NCBI GenBank assembly: GCA_031280125.1
Contig: JAITHE010000004.1
Span: 1 to 62,419 of the forward strand
Source: Treponema sp.
GTDB lineage: Bacteria > Spirochaetota > Spirochaetia > Treponematales > Breznakiellaceae
DNA length: 62,419 nt
Reading direction: 5' to 3'
In this document: piece after piece, positions 1-9,511 of the stretch
How positions within the stretch are numbered: position 1 is the stretch's first letter
Layout of the letters: the number at the start of each line of letters is the position of its first letter
Notes under the pieces: generated by a model
What the model was told of the DNA's origin: nothing
What the model saw: only the letters and a program-made list of their open reading frames with translations
Database searches by the model: none
Translations under genes and position numbers: made by a program

Positions 1-53
1 GGGCTTTTTGTGGTTACCCCGTTTTAATAAAAAACTATTGGTGGGGTTTTTTT

Positions 54-63
54 GGGGGGGGGG
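54..63. repeat. poly-G (G10) tract directly after T7, upstream of the ABC permease start
   Basis: Read directly: ...ggggtttttttggggggggggttgtgggg; ~56 nt upstream of the ATG at 119. Confidence 0.85.
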
Positions 64-118
64 TTGTGGGGCCGGCCCCCCACACCACGCCCGGGGAGAT
101 ACCGTAAGGAGGCGCTCT

Positions 119-1030
119 ATGAACATCTATAAAAGGTGGTTTTGGATTTTTGTCCTTCCCTCCTTAATTCTTTTTGTGTTTGTCATCATACTTCCCTTTG
201 TCATGGGGGTTTTTAACTCCTTTGTTTCATGGCGGGGTTCCTATTACTTTGATCCTGCATCGGGGACCAGGGCCCGGTCGGTGTTCCATGCCTTTACGGG
301 ACTTGCCAACTACAGGGCGGCCCTGGGGGATGAACGCTTTATCAGGGCTCTGTGGTACACGGTGCGCTACACCGTGTTGGCAGTGGTTTCGATCAACACC
401 GCCGCCCTCTGTATGGCCCTTTTGGTAAACCGCGCCGTCCGGGGGGCGGGACTCTTCAGGACCACTTTTTTTCTTCCCAACATGCTGGGAGGACTGGCTC
501 TGGGTTTTATCTGGCAGTTCGTGTTCCAGATTATTTTTACCAGCCTGCTCTTTGGTCCCGAAGGAATTTTCCACGTTGAGTTTATGCGTTACATGACCCA
601 GGATTCGGTCAAAGCCCTCTTTGCCCTGGCCCTTCTTAACACCTGGCAGACCGCGGGGTACATGATGATCATCTACATCGCCGGGCTTAACAACATACCC
701 AGGGACCTCTACGAAGCGGCGAGCATCGACGGGGCCAGCCCCTGGCTCACCTTCCGAAAGATCACCGTTCCCATGCTGATGCCTTCGTTTACCATCGTGT
801 TCTTCATGACCCTGGCCAACAGCTTTAAGCTTCTGGATCAGAATGTGGCCCTCACCGACGGAGAGTTTAATACCCGGATGCTGGCCATGCAGATCCTGCG
901 TACCGTCAAGGATACTACCCCGGCGGATTACGGCAAGGCCCAGGCCCAGGCGGTGCTTTTCTTTATCATGATTGCCGCCATCACCCTGACCCAGGTGAGC
1001 ATCACCAAAAAACGGGAACTGGAGGCTTAA
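119..1030 (+). CDS. ABC sugar transporter permease (MalF/UgpA-like)
   Basis: ORF 8..1030; preferred start MNIYKRW at 119 after an AGGAGG-like RBS; binding-protein-dependent transport motif (EAASIDGASPWLTFRKITVPML). Confidence 0.88.
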   Translation: MNIYKRWFWIFVLPSLILFVFVIILPFVMGVFNSFVSWRGSYYFDPASGTRARSVFHAFTGLANYRAALGDERFIRALWYTVRYTVLAVVSINTAALCMALLVNRAVRGAGLFRTTFFLPNMLGGLALGFIWQFVFQIIFTSLLFGPEGIFHVEFMRYMTQDSVKALFALALLNTWQTAGYMMIIYIAGLNNIPRDLYEAASIDGASPWLTFRKITVPMLMPSFTIVFFMTLANSFKLLDQNVALTDGEFNTRMLAMQILRTVKDTTPADYGKAQAQAVLFFIMIAAITLTQVSITKKRELEA

Positions 1031-1032
1031 GG

Positions 1033-1881
1033 ATGAAGGAAAACTATTTTTTGAAAAAACGGATCGGCCTTTTTTTGGTATACGCCGCCCTCTCCCTTAT
1101 GGCCCTTTACACCCTGGCCCCCCTCTGGTTCCTCTTTGTCAATTCCTTCAAAGGTCAGGCGGAGATCATCGGGGATCCCCTGGGACTTCCGGAACGTTTT
1201 GATTTTCAGTATATCCGGCGGGCCATGGGGGAGATCCACTTTTTCAAGGCCCTGGGCGTTACCGCCATGATCACCGCCGTGTCGGTGGGGCTTATCGTGC
1301 TTGTTTCGTCCATGGCGGCCTGGCTTATGGTCCGGTGCAAAACAAGAATTTCAGGCGCCCTTTTTATGATCTTTGTGGCCGCCATGCTGATCCCCTTCCA
1401 GGCTATTATGTATCCCCTGATCCAGTTTTTCGACGGCCTGGGCCTCAAAAATACCGGGGGTCTTATCCTTATGTACGGGGGCTTCGGCCTTTCCATGTCG
1501 GTGTTTCTCTACCACGGATTTGTCAAGGGCGTTCCCCTGGGAATTGAAGAGGCGGCGTTCATCGACGGCTGTAACGTGTTCCAGATTTTTTTCATGGTGG
1601 TTATGCCCCTTTTAAAATCCATTACCGTTACGGTCATTGTCCTTAACGCCATGTGGATCTGGAACGATTACCTTTTGCCTTTTTTGGTGATTGGTAATTC
1701 TTCCAATAAAACCCTGGTGCTGGAACTCTACTTTGCCCGGATTACCGCGGGCCAGTTTGGCAATCCCTGGCAGTTGATCTTCCCGGCGGTCTTTGTTTCG
1801 ATCATCCCCATTGTGATTGTATTCCTCTTTCTCCAGAAATTTATTGTCCGGGGAATCAGCGACGGGGCGATCAAGAGTTAG
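1033..1881 (+). CDS. ABC sugar transporter permease (MalG/UgpE-like)
   Basis: EEAAFIDGCNVFQIFFMVVMPLLK permease motif; directly follows the first permease. Confidence 0.88.
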   Translation: MKENYFLKKRIGLFLVYAALSLMALYTLAPLWFLFVNSFKGQAEIIGDPLGLPERFDFQYIRRAMGEIHFFKALGVTAMITAVSVGLIVLVSSMAAWLMVRCKTRISGALFMIFVAAMLIPFQAIMYPLIQFFDGLGLKNTGGLILMYGGFGLSMSVFLYHGFVKGVPLGIEEAAFIDGCNVFQIFFMVVMPLLKSITVTVIVLNAMWIWNDYLLPFLVIGNSSNKTLVLELYFARITAGQFGNPWQLIFPAVFVSIIPIVIVFLFLQKFIVRGISDGAIKS

Positions 1882-1979
1882 CGGCGGCCATAAATGAACG
1901 GCGGGCGGAGCGTAAAAATCCCGCCTGAAAAATCCCAGGGGCGAAGGAAAATTTCTTTTTCAGGAAGGTTACAGAAAGA

Positions 1980-3569
1980 ATGACTTCCATAACTCGGGAC
2001 AATCCCATGTACGAAACCAGGCCCCGCCACTCCGGAATTCTTCTCCATATCAGTTCCTTGCCCGGTCCCTGCGGGATCGGTGACCTGGGGGCGGCGGCCC
2101 GGTCCTTCGCGGATTTCCTCGCCTCCGCCAAAGTATCCTTCTGGCAGATCCTTCCCCTGGGGCCTACGGGGTACGGCAATTCCCCCTATGCGGCCCGGTC
2201 CGCCTTTGCGGGGAATGAACTGCTCCTTTCGCCGGATTCGCTGGCGGAACAGGGGCTGCTGGAGGCGGAGGAACTGGCCGGCCTGCGTCTGGCCATGGCC
2301 GCTTCAAAGGGCAGGGTGGACTACGGTCTGCTGGAAAAACGGAAACTGCCCCTCCTAAAAAAGGCGGCCCGCCGTTTTCTGGATGCCGGAAAGGACCGGG
2401 CCGCTTTCGATGCCTTTTGCGGGGCCGAAATCCGCTGGCTTGAAGATTACGCCCTTTTCCAGGCGCTGTGTGAGACATACCGGGACGCCCGGTGGCATAC
2501 GGTCTGGGACGGCGGTCTGGCAAGGCGGGAACAGGCGGCGCTGGAGGCGGCGCGGAAAGAAAAAGCGGCGGAGATTCTGGAATGGAAGGCCCTGCAGTAC
2601 TTCTTTGAATGTCAATGGCGGGATCTTAGGGCCCATGCGAACAGCCGGGGGATCCGGATCATCGGGGATATTCCAATTTTCGCGGCCCCCGACAGCGCCG
2701 ATTCCTGGGTCCATATTGGCCTGTTTAGAACCGGGCCGGACGGCAGATACTCGGTGGTATCCGGAGTACCGCCGGACTACTTTAGTCCCACAGGCCAGCT
2801 TTGGGGAAACCCTGTCTATGACTGGGACAAAATGGCCGCCTCCGGTTATGGGTGGTGGATAGACCGAATCCGGCGGCTTCTGGGTCAGGTGGATATGTTC
2901 CGTATCGATCATTTCCGGGGTTTTGACGCCTACTGGGCCGTGCCCGCGGGGGACGCCACGGCGGAACACGGTGTGTGGGAACAGGGGCCCGGCCCAGCCT
3001 TTTTCGCTGCCCTCAAAAGGGAACTGGGGGAGCTTCCTGTGCTGGCGGAGGATCTGGGTTTCCTCACCGAAGGGGTCAAGACCCTCCGGGACAGTCAGGG
3101 TTTCCCAGGGATGAAGGTCTGCCAGTTCGGTTTTGAAGATATGCGGGGGGGGATCCTCGACGGCCGCCACCTTTTTCTCCCCCACAACTACAGCTATAAC
3201 TGGGCGGCCTATACGGGAACCCACGACAACGACACCACCGCGGGCTGGTATGGGGCTCTGGGTGTAGCGGACCGGAAAACTGTGGCGGCCTACCTCAACT
3301 GCCCCCTGGGGGAAGGGAGTTTTGCGCCCCCCCCGGAGGACATTGCCTGGGCGATGATCCGCGCCGTCATGGCTTCCCATGCGAAGTACGCGATCTTTCC
3401 TATACAGGATCTTTTGGGTCTGGGAACGGAGGCCCGGATGAACACCCCCGCCACCTGCGGCGCGGAGAACTGGTCCTGGCGCGTGGAGGAAGAATTTTCC
3501 TCAAAATCCTATCAAGAACTTGCCCGGCGCGCCGCATCTTTAGTATCATTGTATAGCAGGGATGGATAA
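1980..3569 (+). CDS. malQ: 4-alpha-glucanotransferase (amylomaltase, GH77)
   Basis: SSLPGPCGIGDLG, IGDIPIFAAPDSADSW, DMFRIDHFRGFDAYW, VLAEDLGFLTEGV, TGTHDNDT motifs. Confidence 0.93.
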   Translation: MTSITRDNPMYETRPRHSGILLHISSLPGPCGIGDLGAAARSFADFLASAKVSFWQILPLGPTGYGNSPYAARSAFAGNELLLSPDSLAEQGLLEAEELAGLRLAMAASKGRVDYGLLEKRKLPLLKKAARRFLDAGKDRAAFDAFCGAEIRWLEDYALFQALCETYRDARWHTVWDGGLARREQAALEAARKEKAAEILEWKALQYFFECQWRDLRAHANSRGIRIIGDIPIFAAPDSADSWVHIGLFRTGPDGRYSVVSGVPPDYFSPTGQLWGNPVYDWDKMAASGYGWWIDRIRRLLGQVDMFRIDHFRGFDAYWAVPAGDATAEHGVWEQGPGPAFFAALKRELGELPVLAEDLGFLTEGVKTLRDSQGFPGMKVCQFGFEDMRGGILDGRHLFLPHNYSYNWAAYTGTHDNDTTAGWYGALGVADRKTVAAYLNCPLGEGSFAPPPEDIAWAMIRAVMASHAKYAIFPIQDLLGLGTEARMNTPATCGAENWSWRVEEEFSSKSYQELARRAASLVSLYSRDG

Positions 3570-3698
3570 TTCCCTAAAGGACGGGGAAGGCGCAAAACCG
3601 CACGTTTCACCGGGAACCGTACTCCCGTGCCGGCGCAGTCCCGGGGATTGCGCCGGAAAGAAACTGCCTAGGCCTACAGGCTTAACAGCGCATCAAAG

Positions 3699-5054
3699 AT
3701 GACAAAAAACCTTACCGTCGGTAATCCGGCGCTTCTTATCGTATCTTTTACCGTACCTCTTTTGATCGGGAACCTCTTTCAGCAGTTCTACAATATGGCG
3801 GATACCTTTATCGTCGGACGGACCCTGGGGGTGACCGCCCTGGCCGCGGTGGGCAGTACTGGGAGTCTCATGTTCCTTATCCTGGGCTTTGTGATGGGTT
3901 TTACCTCCGGTACGGCGATCATCACCGCCCAGCGTTTTGGCGCTTCCGATGCGGCGGGGGTTAGGCGCAGTTTCGCCGCCAGCATTGTCTTGGGGGTCCT
4001 GGTGTCGGTTTTCCTCATGGCGGCGAGCATCCCCTTTGCCCGGGAAATCCTCCTTCTTATGAGGACCCCGGAAGAGATCGCAGACGGCGCCTACGATTAT
4101 ATGATTGTGATTTTTTGGGGTATCCCTGTGGCGGTACTCTTCAATCTTCTTTCCAACGTGATGCGTGCCGTGGGAGACAGCCGGACCCCCCTGGTTTTCC
4201 TGGTTATCGCCTGTGTGATCAATATCATCCTGGATTATGTGTTTATCCTGGTCTTCCACACCGGTACCGAAGGGGCAGCCTATGCTACGGTCATCGCCCA
4301 GTTTGCATCGGGGATCCTCTGCCTCGTTTATGTGATGAAGAAGATGCCCATTCTCCGGCTCCGGCGGGAGGACTGGCGCTTTGGATGGAAGGAGCTTGAG
4401 GTTCATGCCGCAGTGGCTTTACCCATGGGTTTCCAGATGAGCATCATCGCCATCGGCACGGTGATTGTCCAGTTTGCCCTGAACGTCCTGGGTACCACCG
4501 CGGTGGCGGCCTTTACCGCCGCCCTTAAAATTGATCAGATCGCCACCCTGCCCATGAGTTCCTTCGGGGTAACCATGACCACCTACACCGCCCAGAATTA
4601 CGGCGCCCGCCGGTACGGCCGGATTAAAAGCGGGGTACTGCAATGCGCCCTTATCTCAGGATCCTTCAGTGTTTTTATGGGGATCCTTTTCGTATTTTCC
4701 GGCCGCTTTCTGGCGTCCCTCTTTATCGGCGCGGACGAGAAGGCGGTGGATCTGGCCAGGGTATACCTCATTATCAACGGATCCTTTTATGTGGTGCTGG
4801 CCCTGCTCTTTATTTTCCGCCAGACCCTCCAGGGTCTGGGAGACAGTCTGGTGCCCACCCTAGCAGGGGTCATGGAACTGGTGATGCGCAGCGCCGCCGC
4901 CCTCTTTTTGCCGGGGCCCTTTGGTTTTGCGGGGATCTGTTTTGCCTCTCCCCTGGCATGGCTGGGGGCCTGCGTTCCCCTGGGGGCGGCCTTTTTCTTT
5001 ACCAGCAGGAAACTGCACAGAAAAGCCCTGGCGGAACACAGGCAGGCATCATGA
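3699..5054 (+). CDS. MATE family efflux transporter
   Basis: 451 aa multi-TM; PLLIGNLFQQFYNMADTFIVGR and second-half MATE pattern. Confidence 0.92.
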   Translation: MTKNLTVGNPALLIVSFTVPLLIGNLFQQFYNMADTFIVGRTLGVTALAAVGSTGSLMFLILGFVMGFTSGTAIITAQRFGASDAAGVRRSFAASIVLGVLVSVFLMAASIPFAREILLLMRTPEEIADGAYDYMIVIFWGIPVAVLFNLLSNVMRAVGDSRTPLVFLVIACVINIILDYVFILVFHTGTEGAAYATVIAQFASGILCLVYVMKKMPILRLRREDWRFGWKELEVHAAVALPMGFQMSIIAIGTVIVQFALNVLGTTAVAAFTAALKIDQIATLPMSSFGVTMTTYTAQNYGARRYGRIKSGVLQCALISGSFSVFMGILFVFSGRFLASLFIGADEKAVDLARVYLIINGSFYVVLALLFIFRQTLQGLGDSLVPTLAGVMELVMRSAAALFLPGPFGFAGICFASPLAWLGACVPLGAAFFFTSRKLHRKALAEHRQAS

Positions 5055-5969
5055 ACGCCTTGCCGCCCGGAGGATCATAACGTCCCCGGCGCCCAGGGTC
5101 TTGGCCAGAACGTCGGCCATAGATTTTACCGGCCCGGGGGCGATCCCCGCGGCGAGGCCTCCCCAGGTGCGGATCTTTTCCACGGTAAAACCCGCCCCCT
5201 CCAGCAGCGCCCGGAGGGTTTTGACTGAAAAAAGGTAGAGATGATCGAAGATCGCTGAACGCCACCGGGAACCGAAGATTCGTGCCTGGAAACCGGCGAT
5301 GTTGGGCGTGGTTACGTAGAAGCGGCCGCCGGGTTTACAGATCCGGTATGCTTCCCGGACAAAATTGCCCGGATCATTGAGGTGTTCGATCAGGTGGGAG
5401 GCAAGGATGGCATCGAAGTTCTCCGGGGGGAAGGCGGCTTGTTCCAGGGACAGGGCGCTTACCTCAAGGCTCCGCCGGCGGCAATATTCCGCCTGGGGCG
5501 GGGAAATTTCCAGTCCCCGGACGGCCCAGCCGCGATCCCGGAGCAGGGCAAGCAAAGCCCCGGTGGCGCATCCCACGTCCAGTGCCGCCGGAGGGTGCAG
5601 CGCCCCTGGAGGATCCGGCGGGGCAGACGGGGAAAGCAGTTTCTCCTCCAGATCGAAAAAGCCCGCGTCATCCAGGGCCAGCTCCTGGAGCCGAAGAAAG
5701 GATTTTTCGTTGGCCCTTTCGTAGGCCAGGTAATCTCCGCCGCAGCCGGAGTTTTTGTCTTCCGTGGATCCGTACCGCACCGCCACTGCCGCCGGACCGG
5801 GCTGGGGATTTATCTGGACCAAGCCGCATTTTCCGCAGCGGACATACCTGAAGGGGAGGGCATTTTCACCGCAGGTAAAGCGGGGAAAAAAAGCCGTCCC
5901 GCCGCAGAGGGTACAGGGAACGGGGCGGGTTTCTTCTTCCGTTACCGGGGTGGACCAGGTTTTTACCAT
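5049..5969 (-). CDS. Class I SAM-dependent methyltransferase with N-terminal Cys-rich segment
   Basis: PCTLCGG...CGKCGLVQINPQP; LDVGCATGALLALLRDRGW; IEHLNDPGNFVREAYRICKPGG. Confidence 0.85.
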   Translation of the reverse strand: MVKTWSTPVTEEETRPVPCTLCGGTAFFPRFTCGENALPFRYVRCGKCGLVQINPQPGPAAVAVRYGSTEDKNSGCGGDYLAYERANEKSFLRLQELALDDAGFFDLEEKLLSPSAPPDPPGALHPPAALDVGCATGALLALLRDRGWAVRGLEISPPQAEYCRRRSLEVSALSLEQAAFPPENFDAILASHLIEHLNDPGNFVREAYRICKPGGRFYVTTPNIAGFQARIFGSRWRSAIFDHLYLFSVKTLRALLEGAGFTVEKIRTWGGLAAGIAPGPVKSMADVLAKTLGAGDVMILRAARRS

Positions 5970-6113
5970 GACGGATCATCCATCCGGTTGCAGGGGTAAT
6001 CGCCGGACTTATTTCCCGGCCACGCTGGTTGTCCCGCGGACCTTGCGAAACGCCCTGTGTTCCGCCGTTTTCCAGCGAACACTGTCTGGGACCTTACGTT
6101 TTTCAGGGCAGCC

Positions 6114-6977
6114 CTATTCAACGTTGAGCCGGTAGGTAACGCTGCGGGTATTCCCCGCTATGTCCAGAGCTTCTATCACCAATGTAGCCTGACCCCGGGT
6201 AAGGCGCAGTTCTCCCAGGCCGAAACCCCGGGGATCGTACACTAAGGAAGCGGGCACCAGGCCGTTGCGGTATACCATGCGGTCTCCGCTTTTTGCCGTC
6301 AGGGTCTCAAAACTCAGCATCCCTGTTTCAGCGCCATTGAGGGAACAAATGATCCGGTTAGGAGCCAGGGTTTCACCGGTGGCGATGGTATCCGCGGCGT
6401 CCACATAAACCGTATAAAGCCCCTGGGGTATGTTCCGCATTTGGGAAGGATAGTAGACGGTGCCCGCGGTACTGCGGAGTGCCACCTGCCGGATCACCGG
6501 AGGCCGGGTATCTTCCAGGCCGGCGATGATAATTGAAGGATTTATCCACCTTCTTTCCCGGCGGTCAAAGAAGGCAAAATAAAAACCCTCCTGGTCCGTC
6601 CAACCGCTTATCCCCGCCGGGGCAAGGATCGTGTTTTTTTCCACCACCGTGGGGATCCTTTCTTCCTGGAGGTCTGCGTAACGTCCGTATATGCCCACCA
6701 TGTTGTCCCCGTGATCCAGGGCCATCCAGGATCCCAGGGGAGAGGGAAAACGGGAGGCCGGGCTGGAAGGATCGTGGAAAAAGACAAGTTCCCCCACATC
6801 GGAGGGGTAGATCGGCCCCAGGGAAGCAAAGGAATTACCCAGCACCGGGACGCCCCCGTCGTTGCGGCCAAAATTGGAAACCAGTACGCCCTCCCTGGAA
6901 GGCCACTCCATGGCGTCTGCAAAAAGGGAAGCCAAAAGAAGCGCTGCAAGGGCGCACCACCGGCTTATTTTTTTCAT
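6114..6977 (-). CDS. Secreted M23-peptidase-like protein, apparently degenerate
   Basis: Signal peptide MKKISRWCALAALLLASLFADA; LDHGDNMVGIYGRYADL resembles the M23 core; start chosen at the internal Met before the signal peptide. Confidence 0.5.
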   Translation of the reverse strand: MKKISRWCALAALLLASLFADAMEWPSREGVLVSNFGRNDGGVPVLGNSFASLGPIYPSDVGELVFFHDPSSPASRFPSPLGSWMALDHGDNMVGIYGRYADLQEERIPTVVEKNTILAPAGISGWTDQEGFYFAFFDRRERRWINPSIIIAGLEDTRPPVIRQVALRSTAGTVYYPSQMRNIPQGLYTVYVDAADTIATGETLAPNRIICSLNGAETGMLSFETLTAKSGDRMVYRNGLVPASLVYDPRGFGLGELRLTRGQATLVIEALDIAGNTRSVTYRLNVE

Positions 6978-6991
6978 TCGCAGTGGGGTTT

Positions 6992-7031
6992 GATACCAAG
7001 AGCCCGTTTGCGCGGGGGAGGTTTGCGGCGG
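6992..7031. repeat. Copy 1 of ~40-bp direct repeat (gataccaagagcccgtttgcgcgggggaggtttgcggcgg)
   Basis: Near-identical to 7130..7169. Confidence 0.85.
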
Positions 7032-7129
7032 TTTAGAAATGTTATTTTTTATAGATTCCATGGTAACAAACCCCGTAGTTACATAATTTCCTCAGCGGAA
7101 CGAACCTTGTAAACAAGGCAACGCCGCAA

Positions 7130-7169
7130 GATACCAAGAACCCGCTTGCGCGGGGGAGGTTTGCGGCGG
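7130..7169. repeat. Copy 2 of ~40-bp direct repeat, with cgccgcaa/ttgcggcg outer arms and cccgc-ttgc-gcggg inner hairpin
   Basis: Read directly; outer left arm starts ~7122. Confidence 0.85.
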
Positions 7170-7193
7170 AACGGTCCATTATCTTACCCCTCT

Positions 7194-8303
7194 TTACCTT
7201 TTGTCCAGCCTAAAGGAAGCCAAGGTCATGCCGCCGCCCACAAAAAGATCTCTTCCCCGCCGGGCCAGAAAGGCCGTTTCGCCCTTGAAGGGAACATTGA
7301 CCAGTTCCGTGCCGGGAAGCTTAATGCCCACAAAACGTTTTTCCCCGCCGCCGGAGGTAATAAAAAAGAAAAATCCGCCGCCGCCGTCTTCGTCCAGGGC
7401 TTCCAACTTTCCCGAAAGGGGCAGGGTAACGATGCTCCTGGATTTAACATCGTACACCCCCAGGCCCGTTTCCAGTTCAAAAACCACCCGGCTGCCTCCG
7501 TCGATAAAGGCAAGCTGTACTTCCCGGCGGAATCCCTCGCCCTTGAGCCAGTCGTGGAAGGTAACCTTGTAGCCTCCCTCGCCGTACCATTCCAGAAAAA
7601 GAAAACGCTGTTTGTCAATACCCGAAACGATGGCCAACTTAGAGCCATCCGGGGAAATTCGGCAGCCCAGGATCACCGGTATCCGGGAACCGGTGGGGGC
7701 GAAGGAGGGAAAGACGGGTTTTCCTTCCCTGTCCAGCAGATCCACCATCCCGTCCAGGGTACCGGTAAGGACATAGCCCCCGGCGGCGTCAAAGCAGGTT
7801 AGGGGGGCTTCAAAGTCGTAGGTCCACAGCTCCGTTCCGGATTTGTCTATTTCCCCCAGGGAGGTCTGATCCTTGCTGATAATAAAAATACGGCCGTCCA
7901 TAAAAAGGGGGTATCCCCAGGGGGGATCAATGATGATCTCTTCCTCCGATCGGGAGTGGTGTATCACCAGGGTTTCCGGGGCGGGATCGTATTCGGCCCA
8001 GTAATCCCCGGAAAGGGAGACGATTTTTTCCTGTTCCCGGTTCATCAGCAGATTTCCAGTATTCTCCGCATAGCCAAAACGGCCCCCCAGCTTAAAGGGG
8101 ATAAGATATTCCCCCCCGCCGGAGGACCTGTTTTCTTCCCCGTTTTCCGCCGGGTTGATGTCCTGGTCCAGGGATCGCAGCCAGCCGCCGGTCAGGATCG
8201 TTTCCCTGGGAATGGGCTGAGCGGCCAGAACTATATAGGCGGCAAAGGCAAAAATTGCGATAATAATAAAGGAAACTTTTTTTTCTCTCTTATCGGCTGC
8301 CAC
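7194..8303 (-). CDS. Hypothetical membrane-anchored beta-propeller (WD40-like) protein
   Basis: N-terminal TM segment (FIIIAIFAFAAYIVLAA) followed by repeated short beta-strand motifs. Confidence 0.5.
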   Translation of the reverse strand: MAADKREKKVSFIIIAIFAFAAYIVLAAQPIPRETILTGGWLRSLDQDINPAENGEENRSSGGGEYLIPFKLGGRFGYAENTGNLLMNREQEKIVSLSGDYWAEYDPAPETLVIHHSRSEEEIIIDPPWGYPLFMDGRIFIISKDQTSLGEIDKSGTELWTYDFEAPLTCFDAAGGYVLTGTLDGMVDLLDREGKPVFPSFAPTGSRIPVILGCRISPDGSKLAIVSGIDKQRFLFLEWYGEGGYKVTFHDWLKGEGFRREVQLAFIDGGSRVVFELETGLGVYDVKSRSIVTLPLSGKLEALDEDGGGGFFFFITSGGGEKRFVGIKLPGTELVNVPFKGETAFLARRGRDLFVGGGMTLASFRLDKR

Positions 8304-8392
8304 AATGGTACTATACTGAAAAAGAAACCCCGGGTCAATGCACCCCGGCGGGGCGGTTCAGGGGGAATGTCTAAAGCACCGGAGGCGAAACT

Positions 8393-8828
8393 ATGGATAT
8401 GGAAGCACTTTTCCTGGCTGCCTTGAAAGCGGCGGCGGCGGCCTACGCCCCCTATTCCCGTTTCAGGGTGGGAGCAGCCCTGTTGGGGGCCGATGGAAGG
8501 ATTTTTACCGGGTGTAATGTGGAAAACCGCTCCTTTGGGCTTACCATCTGCGCCGAACAAAGCGCCCTGGTCCAGGGGGTAAGCGGGGGAGTCCGGTCTT
8601 TCCTCGCCCTGGCCGTGGCCGCCTTGGATTCCGGGGATCCCATCCCCCCCCTGCGGCGCCTGCCGCCAGGTACTGAGCGAGTTTATGGAAAGCTCCTGCC
8701 CGGTCCGTTTTGGGGGTTCCGGGCAGGACCGGGTGGACGCCACCGTGGGGGAACTCTACCCCTGGGATTCCCTCCACGATTTGGCCCGGAATACCCATGA
8801 AAAGGATGAATCCTCCGGAATGGATTGA
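8393..8828 (+). pseudogene. cdd: Cytidine deaminase with apparent frameshift at a C8 tract
   Basis: Frame 1 gives AAYAPYSRFRVGAALLG...CNVENRSFGLTICAEQSAL; after 8644-8651 (CCCCCCCC) the +1 frame gives PCGACRQVLSEFMESSCPVRFGG... to TGA at 8826-8828. Confidence 0.8.
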
Positions 8829-8860
8829 CATATCATGCGATATAATGTATTTTAGATGTA

Positions 8861-9511
8861 ATGATTGACGAAGAAATTTTAACGATTGATGAGGTTGCCA
8901 AATACCTCCGGGTTTCGGAGCGGACCGTCTACGATTGGGCCCAGAAGGGGGAAATTCCCGCCGGAAAAATCGGCACGGTCTGGCGTTTCCGCAAGGCGGA
9001 AGTGGAGCAGTGGATCAACCACCGTATCTCCAATCACCGCATTAACGCCTCCTATAATGCCGTACAGGTCGAGTCCATCGTTTCCCCGGACCGGGTGCTT
9101 TTTCTCAATTATGAAACCAAGCGGGACGCGCTTATGGCCATGGCGGCAAACCTGGCCGAAGCTCCCCAGGTAAAAAACAAGCAGGAACTGGCGGAAGAGA
9201 TCCTCCGGCGGGAAGAGCTGATGAGTACCGCCATTGGCCGGGGAATCGCCATCCCCCATGTCAGGCTTAATTCGGTAACGGATCTGGTCGTTTCCGTGGG
9301 GATCAGTAAAACCGACATCCTGGACTTCCAGCCCCTGGATGATGAACCGGTCAGGCTGGTTTTTATGATAGCCGCCGCCCACAATCAACATGCCTACTAC
9401 CTCCAGACCCTCTCTTTTTTCAGCGCCCGGCTCAAAAACAAGGATCTTCGGGGTTCCCTTTTAGAAGCCCAGTCTGCTGATGAGATATACCGGCTGCTGG
9501 TAAAGGTCTAG
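8861..9511 (+). CDS. Excisionase/MerR-type HTH fused to PTS EIIA (fructose/mannitol, PtsN-like) domain
   Basis: LTIDEVAKYLRVSERTVYDWAQKGEIPAGKIGTVWRFRKAEVEQWI; GIAIPHVRLNSV active-site His. Confidence 0.9.
   Translation: MIDEEILTIDEVAKYLRVSERTVYDWAQKGEIPAGKIGTVWRFRKAEVEQWINHRISNHRINASYNAVQVESIVSPDRVLFLNYETKRDALMAMAANLAEAPQVKNKQELAEEILRREELMSTAIGRGIAIPHVRLNSVTDLVVSVGISKTDILDFQPLDDEPVRLVFMIAAAHNQHAYYLQTLSFFSARLKNKDLRGSLLEAQSADEIYRLLVKV

Noticed and set aside
8393-8800. Intact cytidine deaminase ending ...RFGPEYP
   Set aside because: The C-terminus after the C8 tract is out of frame; the conserved PCGACRQ motif lies in the +1 frame, so it is treated as a frameshifted gene.
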